The notes under the pieces: generated by a model
The model's input: the letters and a program-made list of their open reading frames with translations, nothing else
Database searches by the model: none
What the model was told of the DNA's origin: nothing
Translations under genes and position numbers: made by a program
Shown: positions 53,733 to 62,255 of the stretch, in pieces
How the letters are laid out: every line of letters begins with the position of its first letter
Numbering within the stretch: the stretch's first letter is position 1
Assembly (NCBI RefSeq): GCF_900113305.1
Contig: NZ_FOOW01000008.1
Span: 62,001 to 126,000 of the forward strand
Reading direction: 5' to 3'
DNA length: 64,000 nt
Origin: Prevotella sp. KH2C16
GTDB lineage: Bacteria > Bacteroidota > Bacteroidia > Bacteroidales > Bacteroidaceae

Positions 53733-55775
53733 ATGAAAAGATTATTTTTCTGCCTTGTGCTGTGTCTTTTGCTCTCTTCTCTGAGCATCAAGGCACAAAA
53801 TCCGTGTGTGGTAATGCCACAACAGTTGAAAACCGGGGGTACTGCCACCATCACCTACGACCCGTCCCTGACAATACTTAAGGGGCAAACAGACATCGAG
53901 GGAGTCTACTATCTCTGGAAAAATTATTCCTGGGAAGCCTATGACATGAACCTCAGCAAGAAGGATGGCAAACTCACTACCACCATCCAACTGCCCGGGG
54001 ATGCCGCGCTTCTGGCATGGAAGTTCTATACGGCTGACACCGTAGATGTCGGCGGCGACCAGTTCATGTATGGCTATTACATCCTTGACAAGAACGGAAA
54101 CAACATGCCGGGGGCCAACCTTGGATGGGGCTTCCTGCGCGGGGAAACGACCCAGGATCTTGCCGGCATTCCTTCCATTAGCAACCTGGGATGGAAGAAA
54201 ATCAACAACCAGGTAGTCAAGATGTGGATTAACAATGAGCTGAGATACCATCCCGAGGAGAGCCCGAATGTAAACTGGTTTGCAGCCAAGGCACTGATGC
54301 GCGACTCCATACCCGTAAGCAAGGACCTCATCCGAGAGAACATCCGCAAGGAACTACAGTTTGAGACCATCAAGGGGCTCAACTTCAAGTTCACGGAAGA
54401 GCAACTCCTGAAAGCCTATGATGTGGCCGAGAATCTACTTGGAGACACCGTCCTCATGGACACGCTCAAACTGATGATCAAAGACCGGTTCAAGGGGGGC
54501 GAGTTCGACCGTGAGGAGGCGTTGAAGCAGATATGGGAGTCTACACTTCACCAGAAGAATCCGAAGGATCTTACCGACTCCAACAAGGCATTTGCCAAGT
54601 TTCTGAAAAAATATCCTGATGAAAAGTTCCGCGACAGCTATGTGCAATGGGACATGTTCAATCACTGGTATGCCGGGAATTTTCGTGCCCTCACTTACGA
54701 CGACATCATGAAACGCAACGACTACTCCACCCTGCTGGAATACCTCCCCCATACACCCTATTCGTATCTGGGCACCTATTTCTGGCACTGCGTGATGATT
54801 CCCTATGAGCGTGGCGATGTAAAGCCCGGCTTCATCTATCCGATAGCGCAGAAGATAAGAGCCGAAATCATGGGGCGAGACCGGACAAAGGCCGACAAGG
54901 TGTGGTCGCCCAATGAATGGGAGGAAAAGAAGTATTCCGACTACCTGATGCACTGGCTCGACTATGCAAAAATCCTGAACGATGTGAACAAATCTCAGGA
55001 GGCTCTTGCACTTTGCGACACGCTCAGCCAGTATTACGGCGTGGCGAATGCCGACTTCAACCATTTCTATATGACCATGCTTGAGAAAGGCGGACGAAGC
55101 AGCAACGAGATTCTCACCAACATCAAGGCAGCCGTAAACAAGAACACGGCCTCACCCGAGATGCTGGCCTATCTGAAAAACGACTATGTGAAGAGCCACA
55201 ACGGCGAGCAAGGCTATGAAGCCTACCTGCAGAACCTGAAGTCGGCAAGCCAGATGGAAGCACAGAAAGCACAGGTGCTGAAAAAACTTATAAAGACTCC
55301 GGCCAAGCCGTTTGCCTTCGACAAACTGGAAGGCGGGCGCATCGACATGGCCAAAGACTTGAAAGGAAAGATTGTCGTCATCGACCTCTGGGCCACATGG
55401 TGCGGTCCCTGCAAGGCTGCCATGCCTGGCATGCAGATGGCTGTCAACAAATATAAGAACGACAAGAGCATACAATTCCTCTTCCTCTCGACCATGGAGC
55501 AAGACAAGAATTTCATCGCAAAAATCAAGGAATTCATCAAACAGAAGGGCTATAACTTCCAGGTGGTACTCGACGAGCCCAACAAGGAAAGCGGCCTGCG
55601 CGACCTTGCCTATGCCACATGGGGAAAGACTTTCCAATCGTCGGGCATTCCCTGGAAGCTCATCTTCGACAAGGAGGGCAATGTGAGATGGATGTCCACC
55701 GGCTATTTCGGCAGTCCGTCGGCTCTCTGTGATGAGATCAGCTATGTCATAGACTATCTGGAATCAGAAAAATAA
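53733..55775 (+). CDS. Large TlpA-family thioredoxin-like protein
   Basis: A 680-residue exported protein (signal 1-21). Residues 22-125 form a beta-sandwich domain (TGGTATITYDPSLTIL), followed by a long helical TPR-like part to about 530, and a TlpA domain at about 535-680 with LWATWCGPCKAAMPGMQMAV near 552. The GMQMAVNKYKND line and the end GSPSALCDEISYVID show it is a third paralogue of the genes at 44.2 and 45.7 kb, now on the opposite strand. It is followed after 1 base by an alpha/beta hydrolase. Confidence 0.9.
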   Translation: MKRLFFCLVLCLLLSSLSIKAQNPCVVMPQQLKTGGTATITYDPSLTILKGQTDIEGVYYLWKNYSWEAYDMNLSKKDGKLTTTIQLPGDAALLAWKFYTADTVDVGGDQFMYGYYILDKNGNNMPGANLGWGFLRGETTQDLAGIPSISNLGWKKINNQVVKMWINNELRYHPEESPNVNWFAAKALMRDSIPVSKDLIRENIRKELQFETIKGLNFKFTEEQLLKAYDVAENLLGDTVLMDTLKLMIKDRFKGGEFDREEALKQIWESTLHQKNPKDLTDSNKAFAKFLKKYPDEKFRDSYVQWDMFNHWYAGNFRALTYDDIMKRNDYSTLLEYLPHTPYSYLGTYFWHCVMIPYERGDVKPGFIYPIAQKIRAEIMGRDRTKADKVWSPNEWEEKKYSDYLMHWLDYAKILNDVNKSQEALALCDTLSQYYGVANADFNHFYMTMLEKGGRSSNEILTNIKAAVNKNTASPEMLAYLKNDYVKSHNGEQGYEAYLQNLKSASQMEAQKAQVLKKLIKTPAKPFAFDKLEGGRIDMAKDLKGKIVVIDLWATWCGPCKAAMPGMQMAVNKYKNDKSIQFLFLSTMEQDKNFIAKIKEFIKQKGYNFQVVLDEPNKESGLRDLAYATWGKTFQSSGIPWKLIFDKEGNVRWMSTGYFGSPSALCDEISYVIDYLESEK

Positions 55776-55776
55776 A

Positions 55777-56868
55777 ATGAAAAGAATCATGTTATCAGGC
55801 TTGTTGCTTCTTGCAGCAAGCCTCTTCGCTTCAGACCTGATGGCACAAGAGCGGGGCTTCACATCCGACAGCATCGTCTTCCATGGCAACGACACACTAC
55901 GCCATGGCGCCACACTCACCCTGCCGAAAAATCAGAAAAAGAGCGTAGCTGTCATCATCGCGTCGGGCTCTTATCCGCAGGACCGCGACGGAATGATGGC
56001 CGGGAAGCCCATCTATAAACAGATGGCAGAATATCTGAGCAATCGGGGAATTGCCGTCTTAAGAGTAGACGACCGTGGAGTCGGAAAGTCAAACGGAGTC
56101 TATGAAAAAGCCACTACGGCCGATTTTGCCAATGACATCATTGCCGCCGTCAACTATCTGAAGACACGCAAAGACATCCGGCATAACAGAATAGGGGTTC
56201 TCGGACACAGCGAGGGCGGAGCCAGCATGTCGATAGCCGCGAGTAAATGCAAGGATATTAGGTTCCTCATATCAGCTGCGGGGCTCATGTCGCCAGGATT
56301 AGAGTCTGTGATTCAGCAGAACATCGACATCGTACACACCACCGAAGGGCTGCCGGAATATGACATGAAGCGCTATGATGAAATCAACAACATCATGTTT
56401 CATACAGCCTATGAGTATGCCGATGCCGACAGTGCCACCCTGTCGAGCCGTCTCTATGAGGAATACTACAAATGGCAAAAGAAGGATTCCGTGTATTTCA
56501 AGACCCTCGGCATAGAATTCGATCATTTCCGCTGGTCCATCTACATGTACGCCCTCCAAGCCAACACGCCTTGGTACCGATTCTTCATCCGCTATAATCC
56601 ACAAGACTATTTAAGTAAGGTAAAGGTTCCCTTCTTAGCCGTCAACGGGGATAAGGATGTGATGGTGAATTACAAGGAAAACCTTGGCAATGTGAAGAAG
56701 TTCCTCGCCCACAACAAGGATGTGAGCATCGTGGTCATTAAAAACATGAACCATCTCTTCCTCCCATGCCAGAAAGGCACGCAGGCAGAATATCATTCCA
56801 TCAAGGCTGGCATATCCCAAGAAGCCATGGAGACCATCTACCGCTGGATAAAGAAGAGATTTCTATAA
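55777..56868 (+). CDS. Exported alpha/beta hydrolase
   Basis: A 363-residue secreted hydrolase (signal 1-23). The nucleophile elbow GHSEGGAS is near 147-154, the acid is probably in NGDKDVMV near 293, and the His in NMNHLFLP near 327; RVDDRGVGKSNG near 92 is the oxyanion region. This layout is shared with dienelactone hydrolase-like and acylaminoacyl-type esterases. The substrate is unknown. It is translationally linked to the TlpA gene, and nothing gene-like follows on this strand for 3 kb. Confidence 0.88.
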   Translation: MKRIMLSGLLLLAASLFASDLMAQERGFTSDSIVFHGNDTLRHGATLTLPKNQKKSVAVIIASGSYPQDRDGMMAGKPIYKQMAEYLSNRGIAVLRVDDRGVGKSNGVYEKATTADFANDIIAAVNYLKTRKDIRHNRIGVLGHSEGGASMSIAASKCKDIRFLISAAGLMSPGLESVIQQNIDIVHTTEGLPEYDMKRYDEINNIMFHTAYEYADADSATLSSRLYEEYYKWQKKDSVYFKTLGIEFDHFRWSIYMYALQANTPWYRFFIRYNPQDYLSKVKVPFLAVNGDKDVMVNYKENLGNVKKFLAHNKDVSIVVIKNMNHLFLPCQKGTQAEYHSIKAGISQEAMETIYRWIKKRFL

Positions 56869-56978
56869 GAATGAGGTTGGAATAAATCATCCGTACATCC
56901 CCCATAAGCATGCAAAGCCACGCCCGACTACCGAAAGGGAGCCACCTTTCCCGGAACTATGACTTCCTCTGTAACCGT

Positions 56979-57191
56979 TCAAGACATCCTATGAAACCGT
57001 CGGCTGTGCATTGAGCTCCATTCTGGAAGTGGTCGCCGGCATTCCATACCGGTGCGGTGCGTGGCATCGCCGAGCTGTATTCGGAGCATCTTGTGGTATT
57101 GGCAGATGTTATGGCCTACTTGTGCTATGGCTATGGCTTTGTCTTTGGGCAACTTCTCCTTGTCGCCAATTCTTATCTTTTCTAATTCCAT
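56979..57191 (-). CDS. Small unidentified ORF after GNAT
   Basis: A 70-residue frame starting MELEKIRIGDKEKLPKDKA, 5 bases past the GNAT stop. The middle (GHNICQYHKMLRIQLGD) reads as protein, but the last 15 residues (after LPEW) are Ser/Arg/His-rich, as if a frameshift had cut it. Weak likeness to RyR-type domains (H...Y....GD...PEW) was noted but is not firm. It may be a truncated gene. The 56869-56978 gap next to it is empty. Confidence 0.35.
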   Translation of the reverse strand: MELEKIRIGDKEKLPKDKAIAIAQVGHNICQYHKMLRIQLGDATHRTGMECRRPLPEWSSMHSRRFHRMS

Positions 57192-57196
57192 ATCCC

Positions 57197-57664
57197 TCAA
57201 TATACAATGTGCATCATGTCTTTCATTTCCTGAAATCCTACCGACTTGTAGAGGGATCTGCCGCTATCGGTGGTTTCCAGATATATCTTTTTGATGCCCC
57301 TGTCCAAGGCCTGACCTACAAGCCAGCGCACAATGACGCGACCTATACCTTGGTGCCGGTAGGGCTCACGACAGTAAATATTCATCAGATAGGCACAACG
57401 CCCGTTAGGATTGTCGGGCGAAGGCATCTCTTCGTAAATACAAACGCCACCACATCCAACCGTTTCGCCATCCACCCTGGCAAAGCAAGCGACATGGCCG
57501 CCTTGGGGAATCTGCTGCCGATAATAGCGGAGGTTCGCCCTTTCCAATTCTTCAATGCTGGCATCTTCCGGCAGGACGAAGACATGACGCAGCACCTCCA
57601 TGCGCCACTCCATCAGCATTTCAAGGCTCTCTATCCCTGCCTGCACAATTTCTATCTGTCTCAT
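57197..57664 (-). CDS. GNAT-family N-acetyltransferase
   Basis: A 155-residue cytoplasmic acetyl-CoA transferase. The Q/RxxGxG/A acetyl-CoA loop appears as RHQGIGRVIVRWL near 108-120, and the C-terminal LETTDSGRSLYKSVGFQEM is the standard closing helix and strand. Acceptor unknown. It sits 7 bases downstream of the adenylation gene on the same strand, so the two may act on one amino-acid substrate or product. Confidence 0.9.
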   Translation of the reverse strand: MRQIEIVQAGIESLEMLMEWRMEVLRHVFVLPEDASIEELERANLRYYRQQIPQGGHVACFARVDGETVGCGGVCIYEEMPSPDNPNGRCAYLMNIYCREPYRHQGIGRVIVRWLVGQALDRGIKKIYLETTDSGRSLYKSVGFQEMKDMMHIVY

Positions 57665-57671
57665 ATCAGTC

Positions 57672-59159
57672 TTATAAGTTCCATTCCTTCAACACAACGG
57701 GCAGTGCTTTCCGGTCCACTTTCCCATTGGGCGTCATGGGCAGGGCCTGCATCTTGACGAAAAACTCCGGAACCATGAAGGGCGTGAGATACATCGAGAG
57801 CTTGCGCCGCAGTTCATGATAATCGAATTTCGCCTCGTCGCGCGGCACGATGTAGGCCACAAGGTAAGACAACCGGTTGCTGTCGGTGTAGGCAGACACT
57901 ACGGCCTTCTCCACCTCACTGCAAGTGTTGAGCAGGTTTTCCACCTCATCACATTCCACGCGCATGCCCAAGATCATCACCTGGTTGTCTTTCCTGTGCA
58001 CAAAAGCCACATTGCCATCGGGCAGCACATAGCCCAAATCTCCACTTTTATAAAAGCTACCGCGCGTTTCATCCATGGAGAAATTAGCCTGCTCGGGCTT
58101 GCTGCCTACATATCCCTGCGACACGCCGTTGCCGTAAATATATATTTCACCCGTCTCGCCCTGCGGCAACGGGCGGCCTTCATCGTCCATCACCGCCATC
58201 TCCACGCCGAGAACGGGCTTGCCGATAGGGTATGTCCCGTCATCAAGGGTATAGCCGCCGTTGCACCGATAGTACGAAGCGCATACCGTTGTTTCAGAAG
58301 GCCCATAAGTATTATAGACCAAGGCCTTGTCAAGCAAGCGGGTAACATACTTGCCGCGCAGCACATCGCCACCGCTAATGATAAGGCGCAGGGAAGAGGG
58401 AATCGTGTCAAGCTTGTTCATTTCAAGCAGCAGATACGGGAAACCGCTTATCTCCGTTATCTGGTTTGCCTCGACATAGGCCATAAGCTGGTGTATGTCT
58501 GCCTTGGTCTGCTCATTGGGAATGCAGAGCGCCGCACCCGAGAGAAGCGTAGTAAACATCTCTTCCACAAAGATGTCGAATGAGCAAACGCTGTGTTGCA
58601 GCATGCGGTCGCCTACCTCCGGGTGAAATTCATGTTGGAAAGCACGCACATAGTGGCATACATTGCGGTTGAGCACCTTTACTCCCTTGGGCTCGCCGGA
58701 AGTGCCCGAGGTATAGAGCACATAGGCAAGACCGTCGGCCCGCGACATGTCGTCAATATGCACATCCTTACGGATTACCTGTCCTTCTTCGATGAGAAGC
58801 TTGCGGAAACCATTGTTGATGTGGCCGGCATACTTCTCGTGGGTGATGAGGAAATCCACATCACATTCCTTCATCATATAGCGGATGCGCTCTACCGGGA
58901 AGCCCGGCTCTGCCGGCACATAGGCGGCACCCACCTTGACAGCAGCAAGGATTGAGGCTATGAACTCCACATTATGATCCATCACAATGCCGATGAACGA
59001 CGGGCGGTTACAGAGGAATCTCGAGGCCACGGTGTCCACGAGCCGTTCGAGCTCCAAGAATGTCAACTGTCGACGGTCATCCATCACGGCAAGAGCATCA
59101 GGATGTTTCTCCACCTGTCGGTGAAATAGCGAATAAATTGTGTCCTTTTCTGTCTCCAT
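57672..59159 (-). CDS. Stand-alone amino-acid adenylation domain (NRPS/DltA-like)
   Basis: A 495-residue AMP-forming ligase. Adenylation-domain core motifs are present in order: A3 YTSGTSGEPKG near 147-157, A4 CSFDIFVEE with the amino-group-binding Asp, A5 YGPSETTVCA near 290, A7 KSGDLGY, A8 RKDNQVMILGMRVECDE and A10 NGKVDRKAL. It activates an amino acid as an aminoacyl adenylate; the FD line supports an amino-acid rather than a fatty-acid substrate. No carrier protein, condensation or thioesterase domain is fused or adjacent, so the acceptor is unknown. The nearest MBOAT gene is 22 kb away and is not part of a dlt operon. Confidence 0.9.
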   Translation of the reverse strand: METEKDTIYSLFHRQVEKHPDALAVMDDRRQLTFLELERLVDTVASRFLCNRPSFIGIVMDHNVEFIASILAAVKVGAAYVPAEPGFPVERIRYMMKECDVDFLITHEKYAGHINNGFRKLLIEEGQVIRKDVHIDDMSRADGLAYVLYTSGTSGEPKGVKVLNRNVCHYVRAFQHEFHPEVGDRMLQHSVCSFDIFVEEMFTTLLSGAALCIPNEQTKADIHQLMAYVEANQITEISGFPYLLLEMNKLDTIPSSLRLIISGGDVLRGKYVTRLLDKALVYNTYGPSETTVCASYYRCNGGYTLDDGTYPIGKPVLGVEMAVMDDEGRPLPQGETGEIYIYGNGVSQGYVGSKPEQANFSMDETRGSFYKSGDLGYVLPDGNVAFVHRKDNQVMILGMRVECDEVENLLNTCSEVEKAVVSAYTDSNRLSYLVAYIVPRDEAKFDYHELRRKLSMYLTPFMVPEFFVKMQALPMTPNGKVDRKALPVVLKEWNL

Positions 59160-59187
59160 TGTCGTTTCCTTTATTTTGTTCTACGAG

Positions 59188-59196
59188 ACAAAGGTA
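59188..59196 (-). promoter_or_regulatory. Putative promoter of the adenylation-GNAT pair
   Basis: Minus-strand TACCTTTGT matches TAnnTTTG; no TTG was seen at 19-22 bases. Confidence 0.35.
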
Positions 59197-59329
59197 AGGA
59201 AAAAACGGCAAAGTCAGCCTAACATAGCCTTAACCTTTCCTTAAAATTTCATCAGCACACAATGCGCCCGACGGCTCCCCCTCCAACCATCCCTTGCCAA
59301 CAAGAACGGCAGCGGCCGACAGCTCCACA

Positions 59330-59436
59330 CTTTCAGGCGGTTATCCGGCTGACAAAATCGGCGAGATTGAACGACAAAATCGGCGAATTCATGGGACAAA
59401 ATCGCCGATTTTGTCAAACAGGAAGCAGCTTCCGAC
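59330..59436. repeat. 22-bp phased palindrome array, type A copy 5
   Basis: Inner units at 59352-59370, 59374-59392 and 59396-59414, centres 59361 (G), 59383 (G) and 59405 (C); the third is a perfect odd palindrome. In-phase outer units: CAGGCGGTT centred at 59339, GAAGCAGC centred at 59427, and GCGGCCGAC centred at 59317. Unit 1 has the same altered right half (GAGATTGA) as copy 3. It lies upstream of the adenylation gene. Confidence 0.88.
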
Positions 59437-59530
59437 ACGGCAACGGGCATCATCCCGAAGGAAAAGGCACAAAAAAAGAGGCCATGCCTTGCGGCCTGAC
59501 CTCTCATAAAGGATGCTTTATGTCAGATGT

Positions 59531-59764
59531 TCACTTGCCTAAAGTGAGCATGTTGAACTCGCTCACCTTGGAGATAATCCTGTTGGTGCCTTCCAAAACC
59601 GACACGCAAATCTTGACAGTTCCTTTCTTGAGACGATTGTCGGCTTTAACGAGCACCCCACGCACATCAAGGAAGCAGATTGCCGTAGATTTCCAGCAGT
59701 ATAAATTCTCATTTTGGCTAAATTTCAAGCTATTCTCTTTTTCGAGACATGAAAACAAAAACAC
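59531..59764 (-). pseudogene. Short ORF, probable gene remnant
   Basis: A 77-residue frame. Its last 40 residues (ADNRLKKGTVKICVSVLEG, then IISKVSEFNMLT) look like real strand-turn-strand protein, while the first 30 do not. I do not recognise the family. It may be the tail of a lost gene. Confidence 0.3.
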
Positions 59765-59815
59765 CGGGAATCACATATTTACCCGAAAAATTTCGTTCGT
59801 TTCAAAAAAATAGAG

Positions 59816-59823
59816 TAGATTTG
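59816..59823 (+). promoter_or_regulatory. Putative promoter of the right-end redox cluster
   Basis: TAGATTTG, about 130 bases before the decayed NifX-like sequence and 330 before the DUF5714 gene. Confidence 0.35.
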
Positions 59824-59951
59824 TACTTATAAACTTCAACAAAGTGAAGATAAGGTTGGAAAAGCCAATGATAAATATCCCTTTGAAGATGGTTAGAATA
59901 TAAAATTATGCCAGATCTGTATGGGTCTTCTACACTCGACTCACCTGAAGA

Positions 59952-60136
59952 ATGTGGATGCAAGTTGAATATAACTTCTGTGATGTAAGAGCGGGCGTTA
60001 CCTTGGTGCCGGCTGGCAACATGGGTATGGAAACTTATGACAGACTAAATGCACATGGCATCACAGTAATGAGGAATGCCATGGAAGGGTGGATGATGTA
60101 CTGAAGCCAGCATGTGTAAATTCCATCAATCACTAA
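59952..60136 (+). pseudogene. Decayed NifX/NifB-type iron-molybdenum cofactor-binding domain
   Basis: A 50-residue frame from 59952 contains VTLVPAGNMGMETYDRLNAHGI, the pattern of the C-terminal half of dinitrogenase cofactor (NifX-like) domains, and would stop at 60104. In the neighbouring frame (60083-60136) the sequence continues GRVDDVLKPA, the usual Glu-Gly-x-Val-Asp-Asp-Val-Leu ending. One frameshift near 60085 thus broke the domain; the first half before 59952 is missing or scrambled. Such proteins often occur near DUF5714 and redox genes in anaerobes. The link is a pattern match only. Confidence 0.4.
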
Positions 60137-60152
60137 ACGACTCTCATTTGAT

Positions 60153-60869
60153 ATGGAAAAGCATAGAGAAGAATGCCTTGTCTGCGGCGCCCCTTTGAAG
60201 TTTCTGGAACAGCCTGTGGAGATGGAATGTGCCCTTTGCCACAAGATGTTCATCAACAATGTGTGTTGCGAAAGCGGGCATTATGTCTGCGATGAGTGCC
60301 ACATATCAGGGATTGATCAGATTACAGGTATCTGCCTGGGTGAGACCTCAAGCAATCCGTTTGTAGTTCTGGAAAAGATGATGTCATTGCCTGCTTGCCA
60401 CATGCATGGCCCGGAACATCATTTTATGGTAGGTGCTTCGCTGATTACGGCATACCACAATGCCTGTGGCGAAGTGGATATGCAATGGGCTTTGGGAGAA
60501 ATAATGCGCAGAGCCAAGCAGGTTCCTGGTGGAGCGTGCGGCAATTGGGGAGCATGTGGTGCTGCCATCAGTACAGGTATGTTTGTGAGCATTGTCACCA
60601 AGAGCAGTCCACTTGCCAAGGAAGCTTGGAAACTGAGCAACCAGATGACTTCTCGTTCGCTTGCGCAAGTTGCAGAATATGGCGGACCTCGTTGCTGTAA
60701 GCGCGATTCTTACCTATCCGTACTGACAGCCATTGATTTTGCTGCAGACAAGCTTGGCATCAAGATGGAGAGACCAGAGAAGATCACTTGTTCAAGAAGT
60801 GCATTCAATAATCAATGTTTAGGCATAAAATGTCCATTCCATCCAGTCGTTTATAAGGTAAATTTTTAG
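60153..60869 (+). CDS. DUF5714 protein, cysteine-rich
   Basis: A 238-residue cytoplasmic protein with an N-terminal zinc-ribbon or iron-sulfur region: CLVCGAPL, MECALCHKMF, CCESGHYVCDECH within residues 9-50. Further Cys-rich lines are PGGACGNWGACGAA near 126-139, PRCCKRD near 180 and CSRSAFNNQCLGIKCPFHP at the end. This pattern fits DUF5714, found in anaerobic bacteria and methanogens, sometimes next to methyltransferases. Function is unknown; metal or cluster binding is likely from the cysteines. It is the first intact gene of the right-end redox cluster. Confidence 0.85.
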   Translation: MEKHREECLVCGAPLKFLEQPVEMECALCHKMFINNVCCESGHYVCDECHISGIDQITGICLGETSSNPFVVLEKMMSLPACHMHGPEHHFMVGASLITAYHNACGEVDMQWALGEIMRRAKQVPGGACGNWGACGAAISTGMFVSIVTKSSPLAKEAWKLSNQMTSRSLAQVAEYGGPRCCKRDSYLSVLTAIDFAADKLGIKMERPEKITCSRSAFNNQCLGIKCPFHPVVYKVNF

Positions 60870-60872
60870 ACG

Positions 60873-61079
60873 ATGATGATTACTGATACGCTCGACTTGT
60901 GCCCATACTTACAGAAGAAACTGTTTGGAGAAGTGTCGCTCCGCACAGGAGTGATGATCCTGGCAATACGGTGGTTTGGCCACCACAGGAATGGAAGGCT
61001 ACAAGGGAGCACCTACCGCTACGGAATACGGTATTGCTTGCGTAGCGAATTGGTTAAAAGAAAACAATACAGATAGAAG
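60873..61079 (+). pseudogene. Remnant of a gene broken over several frames
   Basis: Frame 1 begins MMITDTLDLCPYLQKKLFGE and runs for 67 residues but becomes Arg/His/Gly-rich after about residue 35. A second frame gives PGNTVVWPPQEWK and a third GYKGAPTATEYGIACVANWL, ending in NTDRR at a TGA next to the flavin reductase start. The three pieces read as parts of one protein joined by frameshifts. The family is not clear. No function should be assigned. Confidence 0.45.
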
Positions 61080-61655
61080 ATGAAAAAATTGATTTTGACA
61101 ATTGCTTTACTGCTGGGCGCAACAACGATGAACGCCCAAAAAGAGAATGGATTCAAGAAAATCAATGTTCAGCAGGATTTTGCAGAGAACGGTTTTTCTT
61201 ATTTCACGGGTGCCCCGATCCTTGCAGCTGGTGATAGCGTGAAGCACAATGCCATGACTATCGGCTGGGGAGCTATCGGGAATGTGTGGGGCATGCAGCG
61301 ACCATCAGTAACTGTATATGTGGCTCCCAAGCGTTACACACATGATTTCATGGAGAAATCGAAATATTTCACTATAATGGACTTTGCCGATCCTGAGATT
61401 GCCAAGTACCTAGGCAGTCATAGCGGTCGTGATGGCGACAAGGCTAAGGCTCTTGGCCTGCATGTGGCATATACCAAGAACGGCACTCCCTATTACAAAG
61501 AGGCATCATCAGTAATAGAGTGTGAGATTATGTATGCAGAGGACATGAAGGAAGAGAATTTCCGCAACGATGTTCCAAAGCGTCAGTACAAAAATTTCTC
61601 GGCGGGCATCCACACCATGTATATTGGGGAAGTTGTCGATGCTTGGAAGAAATGA
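61080..61655 (+). CDS. Exported flavin reductase-like protein
   Basis: A 191-residue protein of the flavin reductase/flavoredoxin family, which binds FMN and passes electrons from NAD(P)H or other donors. It has an unusual cleavable signal peptide (MKKLILTIALLLGATTMNAQ). The FMN-binding core shows SVKHNAMTIGWGAIGNVWG (53-71), RPSVTVYVAPKRYTHDFM and HSGRDGDKAKALGLHV. It may act in the periplasm or at the membrane, unlike most relatives. Its stop overlaps the next gene by 4 bases (ATGA), so they are coupled. Confidence 0.88.
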   Translation: MKKLILTIALLLGATTMNAQKENGFKKINVQQDFAENGFSYFTGAPILAAGDSVKHNAMTIGWGAIGNVWGMQRPSVTVYVAPKRYTHDFMEKSKYFTIMDFADPEIAKYLGSHSGRDGDKAKALGLHVAYTKNGTPYYKEASSVIECEIMYAEDMKEENFRNDVPKRQYKNFSAGIHTMYIGEVVDAWKK

Positions 61656-62188
61656 TCGATAGCATTATGCCAGAGTTCAGGGAAATGCGCAGAAAGCGCC
61701 AGTTGCTCTCGGAAGCTGAGAGTATTGAGATATTGGCAAAGGCCACATCGGGAGTATTGTCGCTGATAGGCGATGAAGGCTATCCTTATGGCGTACCAGT
61801 CAGCTATGTCTATACTGATGGCCACCTCTATTTCCATTCAGCATTGAGTGGACATAAGACTGATGCTATCAAGAACTGTGAAAAGGCTTCTTTCACAGTA
61901 ATTGCTACAGATGATGTAAAGCCTGAGAAGTTTACTACCTATTTTCGTAGTGTCATCTGCTTTGGCAAGGTTCATATCATCGAAGATGCCGAAGAGAAGA
62001 TGCGTACTCTGCGACTGCTGTCAGAACATTATAGTCCAGGAGAAGAAGGAACCGAAAAGGAGATTGAAAGAGGTTTCTCACACATGTGCATGATTTGTTT
62101 TGAGATTAAGCACATGACTGGTAAAGAAGCAATAGAACTAACGAAACAGCGAAAGCAGAGTGATGCTCGTGTCAGCTTTGTCGAGTAG
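61652..62188 (+). CDS. Pyridoxamine 5-phosphate oxidase-like (NimA-type) protein
   Basis: A 178-residue cytoplasmic protein of the split-barrel FMN-binding group that includes NimA, the 5-nitroimidazole reductase. Lines such as GVLSLIGDEGYPYGVPVSYVY (30-50), HLYFHSALSGHKTDAIKN (55-72) and VCFEIKHMTGKEA-like ending agree. Start is the ATG at 61652, overlapping the flavin reductase stop. It could reduce nitro compounds or quench flavin radicals; resistance to nitroimidazole cannot be inferred from family alone. Confidence 0.88.
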   Translation: MIDSIMPEFREMRRKRQLLSEAESIEILAKATSGVLSLIGDEGYPYGVPVSYVYTDGHLYFHSALSGHKTDAIKNCEKASFTVIATDDVKPEKFTTYFRSVICFGKVHIIEDAEEKMRTLRLLSEHYSPGEEGTEKEIERGFSHMCMICFEIKHMTGKEAIELTKQRKQSDARVSFVE

Positions 62189-62255
62189 CGCCGGAAGCCG
62201 ACAGTCGGCAGAAGGCTAATTAGTTAGATCAAGAATAACCCAAAAATATACGATT

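Noticed and set aside
53733..55775. Glycan utilisation locus (PUL) around SusCD
   Set aside because: No glycoside hydrolase, polysaccharide lyase, sulfatase or sensor is within the locus; the neighbours are peptidases and TlpA proteins.
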